From Sialis fuliginosa (Eukaryota; Arthropoda; Insecta; Megaloptera; Sialidae): a stretch of DNA of 64,000 bases. The notes under the pieces were generated by a model. It was not told the DNA's origin, did no database searches, and was given only the letters and a program-made list of their open reading frames with translations. Location of the stretch: contig OY540809.1 in the NCBI GenBank assembly GCA_961205875.1, forward strand, positions 25,308,267 through 25,372,266, read 5' to 3'. The translations under genes and the position numbers were made by a program. How positions within the stretch are numbered: the first letter of the stretch is position 1; every line of letters begins with the position of its first letter. Shown piece by piece: positions 24,801-39,800 of the stretch.

Positions 24801-27800
24801 CTTATATTTTGAAAACGATCGTTTGATAACTCTAATAAATAAATGTGACATGTCAAAATTAAATATGTGTTGTTTTTAAACTCTGAAGAAAAAGTATTGA
24901 AAGGATTATGAAAAATTTCCAGTAACTATATTTGTTTATGATTTATATTACCGGAAAAACAAATGCTTCCAGTATTCCCGCCATTTGAGAGTTATTACAT
25001 TAAAGGTAACGTAATACTTGTACATTTAATATGTTAACTATTTTTTGTATTTATAGTAATCATATCAAAATTAAGATTATTATATAACATTTATACGCAA
25101 ACTAAATAACAAATAGGTATTCTTAATGCGCATGTAATTTTTAAAAATGCACTTTTTGACAGTGTAAAGGATAAATTTAATTATTTTATGTATAATACAC
25201 AAAATATATTATTTATAAATTTTTAAGGTAAAAAATTAATGCATTTTAAAAAAAAGGTATATAAGGGACACTAAGTTATATACTAGTTGTTACCCACGAC
25301 TTCGTCCCTGTCAAATTTAGGTTAGGTAATATAGATTTCTGTTATTATAGTCGATAAAACAGGTTTTTGGTTTCACATCTGCACGCTAAATGTCACTACG
25401 CCAAAAAAGTATAAACTATCGCGCGTACAAAAGTACATGCCCATTATTTACCTAATCAATTTTCGGGATACAAAGTTGTCTATGTCCTTTCTCATGATGC
25501 AAGCTATCTTCCTGATAAATATCATCAAGATCGGTTTAGCGGTTTAGCCGTGAAAAGGAAACAAACAGACAGACAAAGACACTTTCGCATTTATAATATT
25601 AGTTTGGATGAATTATTGAGAATCTAAAACTTCACTTTGTTTTGAATTTTTTGTATGTTTATTTCATTAAGTACCACATTTAATTTATTTAGAAGTCAAA
25701 ACGGTCAAATCTATTAAACAAATATTCGAAAAAAGTGATATTTTATGAGTACACATGCAAAAAATGGGGAATACAGAAATGCTTTTATTTTAATTAATGG
25801 GCAAATACATGAAATATTTTTTAATTAGAAAATCGACAAAAAGTGGAATAAATTATTTTGGCAACTAATGCCTGGTATTATCAACCAATTTAATGTCCTT
25901 TTTGCGCTGATTTCAATGCCATATTGTATTAAAATAATTTCAAATTGGAAATTATATGCGTTGTAAAAACAAAGTGCAAAAAATTAAAAATCTTTTTAAA
26001 TTAAAGGTAATATGATTGATTCTGTTAATAATACGATACAAAATTTAAATGTAGATTTAAGCTAAATGACAATTAAAGGAGAATTAAACTTGATAATACC
26101 GGGCCTAATTTATTATTTATTTAATTTTATTTTCATGATGTCAACAGGAAGTTGATATTCGTATGTAGTAGTAGGGGAATGTCGGTTAATTTGGACCATT
26201 TTTTTAAATTAAGATATTTAGTATACTAGTTTTAGGTTTAGACAATTTATTTTTTTATGAAATGAAGTAGCAGTTTATAGATTTTATTTTTATAAAGTAT
26301 TAATCAACATAATTATTATAAACTCGACAGAAATCAACAAAATGTGAGATCGGAGCTGTGTTTCAATTTAGCCAGCCGGTACTGTAAATTGGACCACAGG
26401 GTTGTTAATTTGGACTTTAATAGAATATTAACTAAAATATACCTGTAAACAAAACACAATATATATTTATGAATTACAAACTACCAAACAATTATTTATC
26501 AAAAGTATTAAATTAAAACAAAAAACTATAAGAAATCAGTCTCGTTACATTATTTCATTTAAATTATTCAAGAAAGACAATCATCACATATGTCAGTGGT
26601 ATAAGTTTCATGTTTTCAACTATGGCAACTACGTGCGGTCCAGTTTAACCAACAGTGTGAAAAGTGATAAAATTTGTTTTAACAAAAACATAACCTATCA
26701 AAACCGCCAATCAATCCATGACAGTTAATTGTTGATAAATTGCTGCTGTAAACTATAAATTAAAAACGCTGTATGCTTACCTTTGTAATAACTACACCCT
26801 TAGCACGAATCACTCAAAATTACATCAAAAATCATTTATTTACATTTGCGGAAACAAAACACTTACATTCAAGATGTCAAGGAAAACAATATAGGCGATA
26901 TGCAATAAAGTTAGGCGCCTATCGCACGGTGATGCCATTTAAGAAATCAGAAAACTATTTTTCGAGATATAAGGGTGGTCCAGTTTAGCGAGTGGTCAAA
27001 TATACCATACTTTCCCTAATGTTTTAGTAAAAATAATAAATGTTTTTCGCGTATCAAATACAAATCCTCTAACCATAAAAATTGAGTTTAGACTTACACG
27101 TGTTTGTCAGAGTCCTAAAGACACTGTGTCTTTGCTATTGATTTGATAAGTCATAAACATAGTTTTTGCCTGTTGTTTGTTATGTTTTTCGCGTGTAACG
27201 GTGTTTTTTTGAGTCGTGAACTATAATCGATTTTCGCGCGGAAATGAAAAAAATACAATCGACTTTTGTCGATTTTCGCGTCCAAAGGGTTAACATTTTT
27301 CGTTTGGGGGGGTATTGAGTGTGCGCCTATGTCTGAACGCGCCATTGCTTATTGAGTATTTATCAATTACCGCGAGACAAAGAATGGGTAATCTGTATAG
27401 GAATGGGATTCTGTAATGACATCAAACTGACAATTTCTTTTCTTACATAATACCTGTTACATAACCGCGGTGCGGTTCGACCGGCTGAAAGTGACACAGT
27501 AAACACTTCATGACACACTTCTCATCATCACCTCTCTCTTTTATGTACAGCCGTGACGCTATCACGTTGACTTTGTCTGTTTTGTGCAGATTGATAGGAA
27601 GTGATTTTGCTAAAATATTCGTTCCGTGAATCATAAAAATTTTCGTACTTAGGTATTGTTTAGTATTCTGTAATTTTTGTAAATGTTATGCTAGTTTTCG
27701 TAATTGTGATGTGCGTGAGTTATGAATGAAATGTTTTCTCGCGAATTTGTCGTTGATTTTGTTTATTTAATTTCAAATAATATCGAAACTTTCACGATTG

Positions 27801-30800
27801 TTGGTTTTGTAGGTTTTTCGTTTTATGTTTTGAAGGATTGGTGTAGCACTTTTCAGAAAGGAAAATAAATTCTATTAAAGAAGATGATGAAATATTAACT
27901 TTTTGAAAAATTGTTTTCTATAAAAATTTGCCACAATTTAATTCTTTATATTTTTTATTAAAATTGGTATGTTTTTTATATAGCATCCTGTATTTTTTTA
28001 TATAAATTTTATTGGTTGATAATTAGTCAACGAAGCAACAAAAAGATCCAAAATCCGAACTTTTAGGGAAAGCAATTATATGATTGATTCTTATAGAGTT
28101 TAGGGCGTAGAATTCGAAAAAAAAATTCGGACTGGCGAAAAGTGATGCAACACCCTTAAAAATGGGGTTGAATGTTGTGTGTAATAAAATAGTGTTATTT
28201 AAAAGACAAGCCAATGAAGTAGTATCTCTGAACTGTGGCAAATAATTTTTGACGGATTTTTTCATAAATATGTTAATATTTAAGACCATAGAATAGCGAT
28301 TCTCAACCTGTGAGAAAAAATATTATTAAAAAAATTATTTAATTTACTGAAAGAAAAGCATTAAAATACATTCTGACATAATAAAACATAAAATACACGT
28401 TTACATTTATACTGATATAATACTTACACTTATAAATAGGATTGTATCAGTAATAGGTAGATACTGTTGTATAATGTATTTAATAATTAACTTATCAATA
28501 TTAAATTTAAAACAAGCTTAATAATTATCAGTCACTCCCTTGGGCCTGTCTTGCAGAGCAAAGTTTTTCGAAAGAAGGTTTAATAAAATTATTGTAAGAT
28601 AAGAGGGGTGGGTGGGTTGGTTGAGAATTGTGATTAAAAATTGGGTCGCAAATACTAAAAGGTTGAGAAACGCTGCCATAGAATGAATGTTCAATACTTT
28701 TTATTTATTATGTGGTAACTAGCCTAGTACAAACAAAAAATGTTATCGGGGATATAAATTTAATGTGTAAGAAACCTATTAAACTTATCGCTAACAATTT
28801 ACGTAGCGCACGCGAAGATTGTTTTCTTTCCGTAACTACCACCGGGGCAGTACCCCAGGGCCCCGCAGCAACGTAAAAATTGGAGTGAGCAAGAAAAAAA
28901 AATGTAAATTGAAGATTGTTTTAATGTATTTGGTGCTAACTTGAACACGTGATACTTATTACAAATTTATATTTTAATGACCTTTTTTTCTTATAAACTT
29001 CAATTTTACACTTATTATCCATTAAAATTACTAAGAAGTGTTAAATTCTTCAAATCAAAATTAGTAAAAAAAATTAAGCTATGACCTAAAAAAGTCTCGA
29101 TCACCTTTTGCCCCAGGGCTCCCGAGCCTCTAGTTACGGTGCTGTTCCGACTTCATGAAATTTACAAAAAATATTCACAAATTATACACCTAAACCTTCC
29201 TAGCGATACACTCTATCCGTTAGTGAAAACCGGAATAAAATCCATTCAGTGGTTACTGAGAAAATCGTGCACAGATAATAAAATTATTTTCTTAATCTTT
29301 AATAATCAATAAATTACATAACTTTTTTATAACTGACTCATTGTTGTTGATTTCTGTACATAAATATTTTTGAATTATTACAGTTTCTGTGAAATGTTCG
29401 TAAGAAATAACAGTTATACATTTTATATTTTATGTGATTCTAATTATTTTATTAGTTTATGTATGTACGAGTATGTTGCAGTAAGTTGTAAGGCAATTAT
29501 ATGACACGAGTTAATTTGCTTTTATTTTCTGCCTTGTTACATAAATCAGTAGTGATTAAAAACCGTATTATGATTAACTCACTTTCAGATGATTGTATGT
29601 ATTTCAAAACTGTTACGTTGTAAATCTGCGTTCGATCACTTTGCACAACGTTTTCAATGAATTGTACTTTTCAATTTTACAGTGTAATTAGCAATGTACT
29701 ACCAAAATTTATATTTTATAATTATTTCGTACTAGCTGGGCCCACGCGGCTTCGCTCGCGTGGACTACGGAATTATTATTTAGGATTTAAAAAATATATA
29801 GTTGAATTAATTACAAACACGATTAGTTATTAATGTAATAAAAACCAAATAACACTTAAATTACCTACCTAACAAAAACGAATCAGAAGAAAAAGTATAA
29901 ATAATTTTTGTTCTATTTAAATTTAAAAGTTAATTATTGAAAACAAAATAAACAATTGACAATCAAAAGAATACCGGCCTATTCCCTTCCCTCTGCCCTG
30001 CGCTTCTATTTGGTACGTTCCATCGTCATACACGGGTCACCATCGCACGAATAATATTTTCCCGTATAACATATATATCGATATTTTCTAAACTATACGA
30101 CCAAATTGGATGCTGTAAATGGCAAATTATATCTACATTAAGTACTTATGACGATGAAATCATTTATTTCGATAAGGATTAATGTTTTGCATGTCATAAG
30201 TCCACGTAAACAGAACCCAAATATTTTATGTTTTCTTAATAACAAAAAAGCAGTAATTGTGGCTTAAATATAAAAGTTAGACATATGGTGTCGCGGACTT
30301 AATTGTAGAACTTTTGATTCTGCACAATTCTTTAATACATTATTTTGTTCTATATATTATTTTGTTCTATTTTGCCGACGGCAAAATTTTTTCCGACTTG
30401 ATACCTAACGTAAAAAAATATAGCCTATAACCTGGCCAGAGAACGTACCTATGAATTAAAAAAAAAACACGTAAATCGGATAAGTGGTTCTCGAGTGATA
30501 AGGTAACTAACGGACAGACAGACAGACAGAGAGACGTTGAGCTTTATATATATTAAGGATGATTTTCTGATTAATTAATTATAATAGGCATGATGCCTAA
30601 TTTTTAAAAACTATTTTATGATGATCTTACGTGTCTCTTATTTCCAAAAAAATACTTATTTCTGCAGAAAATGAAGGTTTAATCACAAAAATTGACTCTT
30701 TTAAAACTAATTTTGAATTTGACGCCAAAACGCTCGCAGGTGTCATGGTGCATTTTTGACGTCACGCCTATGCAAAGACTCCTTGTCAACAATAATAAAT

Positions 30801-33800
30801 CCTAGTTCCATCGCTAACGTTTCTCGGTTTTAGTTTTGGTAACACAGATTTGAAAAAAAAACGCGAGTAAACAAAAATCGACGTTTTTATCAATACATTT
30901 AGAGGGATTAAATAGATACTGCCTTTCTAACATTTCTCTGATGTTTTGATACATTGCATTGATGAATCATAATATGATAATAATCTTATAAGTTGTAATA
31001 AATATTTAGCTCGGAGACTAAGAAAATGTTCGATAAAAAGTAACCGAATCTTAAATAATTATATACACATATTAATATCATTAATCTATAACTATCTTTA
31101 TTTTGACATAATGACGTAATACATAAATATCTGGTATAATCATATCAAAATATCGCCTATGATAATTATAGTGTATGTATTTATTACTTTTACGCAAGAC
31201 AATTTTATAAAAAAAAACAATTAGCTGTTACCCGCGACTTCGTGTGGAATTTGTATTTTTTTTTTCCAATCAATTTTTCGGGATACAAAGTAACTTATGT
31301 CAATACAAGATACCTCTCTGTCAAATTTCGTCAAGATCGGTTCAGCAGTTTAGTCGTGAAAAGGTAACAAACAGACAGACAGACAGAGTTACGCATTTAT
31401 AATGTTAGTATGGATATAGCCTGTAAATTATGTCTAAGTAAATATTAATTAACGTTTACTAAATACAAATAATAAGGTAGTGGCACCAGTCTTGGCAAGG
31501 ACCTCAGTAATGGCAAATTTTTAATTAAATGTACTGAATTAGAAATATGTGTTGATATTTGATTATTACCATTTCTGAATATAAATCTAAATAAATTTAA
31601 TTGCCTTACAGCGTGATTTGATGACAATCGGCCAATAGGTTAAAATGTTAAATGAAATAGAGTATAGTATAATTTATTTATTAATTATTATACGAGTATT
31701 ATCATAGCAACTGCTTTACATTGTTTCAAATTTGATGATTCTTTCTTTTATATCTTTTGTGTCGTAGTACTTATCATTTTGTAATCATTAGCAAGTGTCC
31801 ATCACTGCGTGCTCATTACTGGTTTTACCTTTGCCATTACTGGAGAAAAAACATTAACAAAATAAAAGGCTATAATTAAAAATATTAACTTTATTTGCGG
31901 ACTTTGGTAATTAAATTGATTAAATAAAGAGTTACTTGTTTTATTATAGTAACATGAGTTGATGATAATTATAAAAAACAAGCATATTAATCCAAAAAAA
32001 CCCCGAAAACTTGCTCTTATAGAGCCATAACTGGTGCCTTTACCTTATAAGTGATATTTAGTTATATTTTATTCATAAAACACATTCGCTAAACGAAAAA
32101 TTAAAAAAAATTTAAAAAACATTAATATTTATAAACATAGAAATGGATCCAGTGAAAGTAGGAATGTTAAAATGAATTGCTTAATTAATTATAAATACCT
32201 AGTAATACAAATTTAATATTTGACGCACGTTATTTTGCGTAGTATTTTCTATGTGACTGCTCGCCAATATTAAAATTTATATACAGTAAAGAGAAAAATA
32301 GGGCAGAGATATGTAAGAAGCTCATTTACTAAAAATGTCTAACTTCACTTTATGTAGAAATACTTTAAAAAAACAAACAACTTGTTCAATTATTTATTAA
32401 TTTTATGTAAATAAAAATAAACTGTATATAATTAACAAGCTTTTGTTAACTTCTTGTTTTGTCCGTTAAGGTCAAATCTTGTAATTAATGTTTCACCCAT
32501 TTCCCGATGTCCGGCTGTCTTGAAATTTTACATATTCGTGTAATAAAAGAATCAATCATTTCTAAAATTAATAATTAAAATTAAATTAAGAAATTGAATA
32601 CCTATACATATTTTTTAAGATCAAGCTTTTCTAAAAACGTAAGGACGAAGGACATAATAATATTTTGTTTATACATTTCAGCTATTCTAGTCTTTCAGGT
32701 CTTGCCATTTAAAATAAAAGTATATAGGGCAAATATATTTATAATTATTTCGGATAAATATACATAAATATACATAAGTATGTGTATATCATAATAATTA
32801 ACCATATTTAAAATGTATATACATTATTGTTTATCAATAAATACACTAATTTGTCTAAATACACAGTGATATTTATAAAATACCGGGTGGATAAAAAAAT
32901 CTCTTATTTGACGACATAGTACTTTAAAACTTAAAATTTAATGAAATTCAAAATGATTTTAAAATGTCCATAAGACTTATCTAACTTTTGAATCCACTAT
33001 ATTATTAATATTAGTGTTAAAATGAGGAATTTAAACCGATCTCTAAAGTAACAAAAAAAACTATAATGGCATGTATAAGGAGGTCTATTATGCACTCATT
33101 TTAGTAATAATTCAATTGTTTAATTGTAACATGTAAAACTATAAAAAAACATTTTATAAGTTTTTATGATTTGTAGCTTCAGAGAACTGTCGTCAAATAG
33201 TTTTTTTTTTATCCACCCAGTACTAGAATAGATACATATGTATGTACATATAGGTATGTATGTAAAGTACATTCATAACTTTCATTCTTAATATTAATGC
33301 GTGAGTGGCGTGGAATTGCTGCCTGATTGAGGTATAATGAGCTCCTAAAATACAAAAATTATGGGCCATTGATATAGGTACATTTATATGACAATATTGG
33401 AAAAAAACGTATAGCAATAGTTTAAAAAAATATAAAGTCAAATTTTAACAATTATACATCTCAGTGTTAAATAAACTTTTTGATTTTTTCTAGATTTTTA
33501 ATTTAATTTTTCAAAATTTTGTTTTTACCAAACAGATATGTATATGTAGTAGAGCTGGGCGCGGGCCGTGAATTTTTCGGGTCACGTTGGGTCACGGCCG
33601 TGACCCGACGTGACGTGAGCGATTTTCAAATATTGAATCGTGAGCGGGCGTGATCGTGAGTCAAATTAAAACAATCGGGCGTGACCGTGCGTGAGTACAT
33701 TTTTCTCGTGCGTGAGTTCGTGAGTATATTTTGAAGATAATTTTTTTATAAACTTATTTGATCTTTTTTTTAATATCTGAACTAATAATGCATAAATATA

Positions 33801-36800
33801 ATAATGTTTTAAAACGAATTTTGACATTAAAACTTATAGTATGAAAAATAAATGTTATTTTAGGAAGCACTTTCACATGGTCAGTATTGCCAACTATATC
33901 AGAACACCAAAAAAAGATTTAAAAATGCATTGTAGCTTTATTTTCTTATTGTTTTGTTTGTAATTTCTTTTACTAGAATGTAGTTTAGAAGAAATAATAT
34001 GAATATAAAATACACACAATATATTGCACGTAAAAACATTAATTTTCATCATTTCAAAATTTAATTTACAACAATTACATTAAATCGGGTCACGCGCGTG
34101 ACCCGTCGTGCGTGATCGGGCGTGAGTAAAAAAATAGTATTCGTGAGCGTGCGTGATCGTGAATACTTTTTTTGTAACCGTGAGTGAGCGGGCGTGACTA
34201 AAAAATTTTCTCTCGTGAGCGTGCGTGGTCGTGAGCAAAAATTACTCACGCGCCCAGCTCTAATATGTAGTCCTCAATACGTCGACCCTTTTTTTATTAA
34301 TTTATTACCATACTTCTGAAACTTCGTGAGTGGCTTCTTTCTGACGAGTCTTAGAACTTTTTTATTTGCGAAAATTCTTAAAAATGGGGCATTTTCGAAT
34401 GTGCAGTCGCGGAATTTTCCGGGCGGCGGACTGGAAAAACAGCTCAAGATATTTGTCGGACAAATAAATATAATAAAAAAAAATAAAAAAAATCACCTAG
34501 TCTGTCACCTACAACATGTCAAAATAACGAGGTTATTATAGTTTATTACCAGCTATCTGAAATTTGTAGGATTATTAAATAATTATTTTTACAATCCATT
34601 AGTCATTTTGTCTGATAAATATAATATAAATTCCGTGGCTGCATGTTCGAAAATGCCCCATTTTTAAGAATTTTCGAAATTATAAAAGTTGTTAGACTCG
34701 TCAAAAAGAAGCCATCCACGAAGTTTCAGGAGTATGGTAATATATTAACAAAAGAGTCGACGTACTGAGGACTAATAACAATATGTGATTCAGAAACAAC
34801 ATAAATTTTAATTTTTAGACCCTCTTTAACCACTTGGCCTAGATCCGGTGCTGTCGTGACATGATGTTTCATAAAGTAATACATTCATGTAAATTCTAGG
34901 AAAAATATAATAAACATAGACCGTTTCAATGATTAGGTACAACATATTGTTAACTTTACGATATGTATTATGACAAATTGTATTATATAATGATAATATT
35001 GTTTACTTTTTTATATATAATTAGTATTATTATATGTACATTATTTTGTATTATGAATGAAAGAACATTTTGAAACGCAATACGCAAGTAATAATAAAAA
35101 ATAAACACATATCAATCTGAGTAGTTCGAATAACATTTTTATTCTAAGTGTATTTGATTGCTATTATAATTTCCGGTATCATAAAGGACCTAACAAATTT
35201 GTTAGCTAGCAAGCACTTTCAACTGAGATATCAAACTTATATGACAGTTATTTTAGAGTTTGTTGATGACTTTGATAAGTTTCGCGCACGCGTTGTAAGT
35301 AAATACAAACGGTATTAAAACAGTGGTGATGTTATGAAAATTATTTTGTACGGTCAAAGATGCCAACTGTGTTACAATTAGTTGAAGTGTCATTGCTCTT
35401 AATTCCATAACTAATCCATAGATACTAGTACATAATTAATACTCCATTTGAAAGTAATTGCTAGCTAGCAAATTTTGTTAGCTCCTTTATAATACCGGAC
35501 ATAAATGTAGAAAAATATGTATAAAGCTTAGGTATCTACTTACAATTAATTAAACTTAAAATATATTACCTTTTATAATTATCATTGTTAAATTAAATTT
35601 AAAATATTTAAAATAAATTTATCATTGTCAATTATTCGTTCTATCTAAAATAATTTATTTTGCTGCATTAATTCGAAGAAAATATATAAAATATTTTAAA
35701 TGAGAACAAATAAAACGCACACTATTTTAAATTAAATGAGAAATAGCAAAGAGCAAATAGCATTTGTAAACAATATTGAACAGTATTTTTTGTGTTTTAG
35801 CAATAGTTAATATAAACTAGAGGTTAAGAAAATACTTTTTGTTCATTAAAGAAATAAAATGACACAGAAAAAAATACATGCACCCTAAAATGACTAAATG
35901 AGTATAAGGTCGTTGGTGAAATTTGTACTACTTGAGCAATAACATGTATTTAATATTTTATAAATCAAACTGTTTTATTTTTTAATTCTTCGGAAACAGA
36001 TACGTGAAATTTTTGTAATAAATGATAGGCGAAGATATCGTTTTGAATGGAGTCGGGGTATGTAAGTCCTGGTCAAAGGCGAGGTTTAATTCGTTTTGAA
36101 GGGGGACTGGGGCATGTAAGTTCCCTTAAAAAGCGAGGATTTATTTGTTTTGTGTTATGCCCACTGTAATGTTCCGGTTCCTAGGGTATGATATAATAAT
36201 CATTGATGTCAACTCAAAATCTAGATTTCCCGCAATTACAAAATAAATTATTAGAATACGAATTATTATTAAAGTTTGTGGATTTGTGAAATAAAAAAGT
36301 GAGAATATTTCATGAACTGAATTTATTTTATTGTTGAAAAATTTCATAAACTCAAAAAATACACATATAAAAATAATATCCTTATACTAAATCCTTTTTT
36401 TATCTAAAATCTAAAACTTTCATTCAAATCCTTTCAGAACCTTTATTCTATATTTATTATTTCTTTTCTTTTTTTAAATAAAAATCTTTCTTTTTTCAAA
36501 TACAAAAATCTTAAAACTAAATTCTTAAATCTAAACAACTTATCTTAATTTCAGAAGTTAACCTTTATTTTCATTCTTCCAAATTTTTCATTATTATGTC
36601 GAATTAATTGTAATTTTAAATTCTGGTACTGGTCCACTGTTCTTCAAACTATCAAATAATCACTTGATTACTGCACTGGTCCACTGTTCCGCTTTCGCTA
36701 TATGTCTATCTTTGTTTAACTTATTCTTTGCGTACTGTCACTGTTCACCTCTCTCACACATATTCAAACAACTGCTTTTATTTGTAACAATTGTCTTTTA

Positions 36801-39800
36801 TTTATTTTATTTATTGTCTTTCGTTGTTTTATTTTATGCTTCTTGTTAAATAATTTCGATGATTTTATTTAAATGCACTTTAATATTATTTATTAACATA
36901 TAATTGGTTAGTCGTTATTTTTTATTTATTTACTATTTGTTTAACTGTTTAAATTTGTTGATGATGGATAATTTAATCTTTTATTTGTTATTATTTATTT
37001 TAAAATTTCTTTATTTCAATGTTATTTCATGTTTTCCCATTTTACGTAGTTTTATGTTTTAAATAATTTTTTCTATTGTCACATATTTTATTCGTTATAT
37101 TTTTTATATTGTCTATTTCTGTTGCACTCATTTACATTTCAGGTCTTCTCTTTCTGTCCCACTACTTTTTATCGATGCTATTTTATTGTTTAAATTTATT
37201 TATTTATTAATCTCTCCTCGTCGATTTCCTTTTGTTTAACATTTATTTTATTCACTATTTCTTATTTTCACTTTCTTCATTCACCAAATACTTTATTTAT
37301 TCTTTATGCCGTTTTAAACGTTGTTATATCTCTTCTATTCTTAAATTCGCTGCGTTGCTTCTTTTTTATCTTATTATAACTATTATTTTAACACTTTAAT
37401 TCACCTTTTCCATATACTTTTTCTATACCTTTGTTTTAAATATTCAATCTCCCATTATCAAACTATAACGAACTTCATATATCAATTTTTCTCTCTAAAA
37501 AACGACTCTCTCCAACGACTCCTAAACTTGTTCTTACTCAGTTTTTTCACTTCACCCCTTTCTCCCCAACACTTTCACAAGTCCATCCCCACTAATCTGT
37601 CTGGATTGTTATTTTTCGTGCTACAAATACTCAGCGGTACCAAACCAAACCCTTTCCTTTTTGTTTAACATTTAAATTGAAATCCGAGGGGTGTACCCAT
37701 TTGACCTCTCACAGTCTGCCCCCTCTCTCAAACAAAAATCTTTTCACTGCAAGGTATGGAAATTTTTTTCCATCCTGGAAGATATGAAAATTTTTTTCCC
37801 TTCTTATTTTCTATTTACATGACCTATTTTTTTTTTACACTTCTTTACATTTCTAAACTTACATGCTAACTTATATCTAACATCAAATATCTCTACTCAT
37901 TTTCCCAATCATACACCTCTTTATAATAAGGTTTTAAGTTGGCAGTAAATAATTCCTTGAAAAATATTTCTGATTTAAATTTTTTCTTTACATGCTTAAA
38001 ACTTTTATTCTCATTACTTCCTCTTTTCAGTTCCTCTATCCGAAAACGTACATTTTTCTTTTTCTCTAACTTAAACTTATTTAATATTTCATTTGCCTTT
38101 ATTAATAATTTTCTGTCCATTATCAAAATATCTTTCTTTTTTCTAGCTTTCCCTCTAAATTTCATCATCTTAAACTTTCTCGTCCTTCGTCGCAGCATTC
38201 GGTTCATTTCTTTGTCAATATTCAAGTTTTTTCTCCACATATTCTGAAATTCTAGTTTACTTTTGTAATTTCTATCAGCTATTTCTTTTACATCTATTTC
38301 ATTTATACTTCTGATATTTAATTTTACTCCATCAATTATCTCTGAAATTGTTTCTCTACCTTCATCAATATTCTCCTTCCAGTCATTCTCGCTATTTTCT
38401 TCCTTTTTCTCAAAATATTTCTCGTCTAACAAAAATAATATGTCTAAATTCAATTCTTCATCTTCTGAATCTTTAACCTCCTTGATTTCTTCAGTATTTT
38501 CCTTATTCTGATTCTCTTCTATGACTTTTAATTTTTCGACTAACATTAAATCTTTCCTTAGGACGCACTCGTCTTCTATCTTTACTGATTCTGTGATAAT
38601 TTCTTTATTTAATAAGTATTTTCCTAAGACGCCCTCGTTTTGTACCTTTACTGATTCTTTCGTTACTTCTTTTTCTCTGAATAAATATTCTAATCCTACA
38701 TTTCCTTCAATCGCTTCTTCTCCCGTTTCCCTTAACCTTTTTCTTTCTCTTCGCGTATCATGTTTCTCGGTATTTAATTTACTTTTTCCGGTAACTTCAA
38801 AATTTTGCTCATTTTTAATAAATTGATTTTCTACTGACTCCCTTTTTTTTTCTTTTTCCTTTGCATAATTCTCACATATCAACAATATTCTCTTCAAACC
38901 CTCCGCTCTCTCATTTTCTAAAACTTCGTCATTATTATCATTCTTCTTTTCATATAATAGATCTTCTTCTTTTAACAAAATATCTAAACCTGTACTCTCC
39001 TCGTTTTCTTCTATTCTAGATTCTTTTAACATAACAACTCCATTATCATTTATTTTCACCTTTAAATTTTCCTTCTTCAAATCCTCATCTTCTCTTTTAG
39101 TTAACCCGTTTCTCTCCACGCACATCACTCCGGGCTGTCGGTAATATGCGCCTCCTAGTTTTCCGACATATTCTGCCTTTCACTCCTTGTATTCCCATTT
39201 CTCTCTTCTCCCCTCTGTTCCATATTTCTATCGTTATTTCCCTCCCTATTTTCTTCTCTATTGTTATTAATATTTTCTCTATTCCCTTGGTTAATTGTAT
39301 TGTCATTTCGGCCGTTATCCCCTCTACTGTAATTTCTTTCGTTGTTATTATATCTATTCCTATCATACCTGTTATTATTATCATATCGGTTTAGTTCATA
39401 GTTTCTATTATAGTTATTTTCATATTTTCGCGGGTATATTATTTCTGACTCGTCCAAAATGCTATATACCTCAGCGACGTCATACCTCCCCACTGCTCTT
39501 AATAACGGCCAGATACATGGTTCAAAATGTTTTGTAATTATATTTATTATTGCTTCTTTTTTCATGGGTGGTTCGAGGTACTTCGCTTCATTATATAATT
39601 TAATAAAATACTCTTTCCTATCTAACCTCGAATATTTGTAGTTATTTGTATTATATAACTTTTTTAACACCTCCTGCTGCCTGTTTTCGGACCAGAAATT
39701 TTTCTTGAACCATTTTTTGAAATCGTAAAAATTTTCAATATCACAAGCCTTAAAAAGCTCGAGGTGTTCCCCCCATAGACTTTTCTCTATTATATCTAAA

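Noticed and set aside
27151-28289. Cluster of 63- to 88-codon - strand frames as a small gene
   Set aside because: No splice logic links them, no domain is recognisable, and the composition is that of random frames in less A+T-rich DNA.
30570-31010. ACGTCA-containing block as an enhancer with CREB sites
   Set aside because: The block is a dispersed repeat with a second copy at 43650-44118; the palindromic sites are part of the repeat.
36664-36849. 61-codon frame repeated identically at 40977-41162
   Set aside because: Identical because both lie in the LTRs, and antisense to the element; no sign of a protein family.
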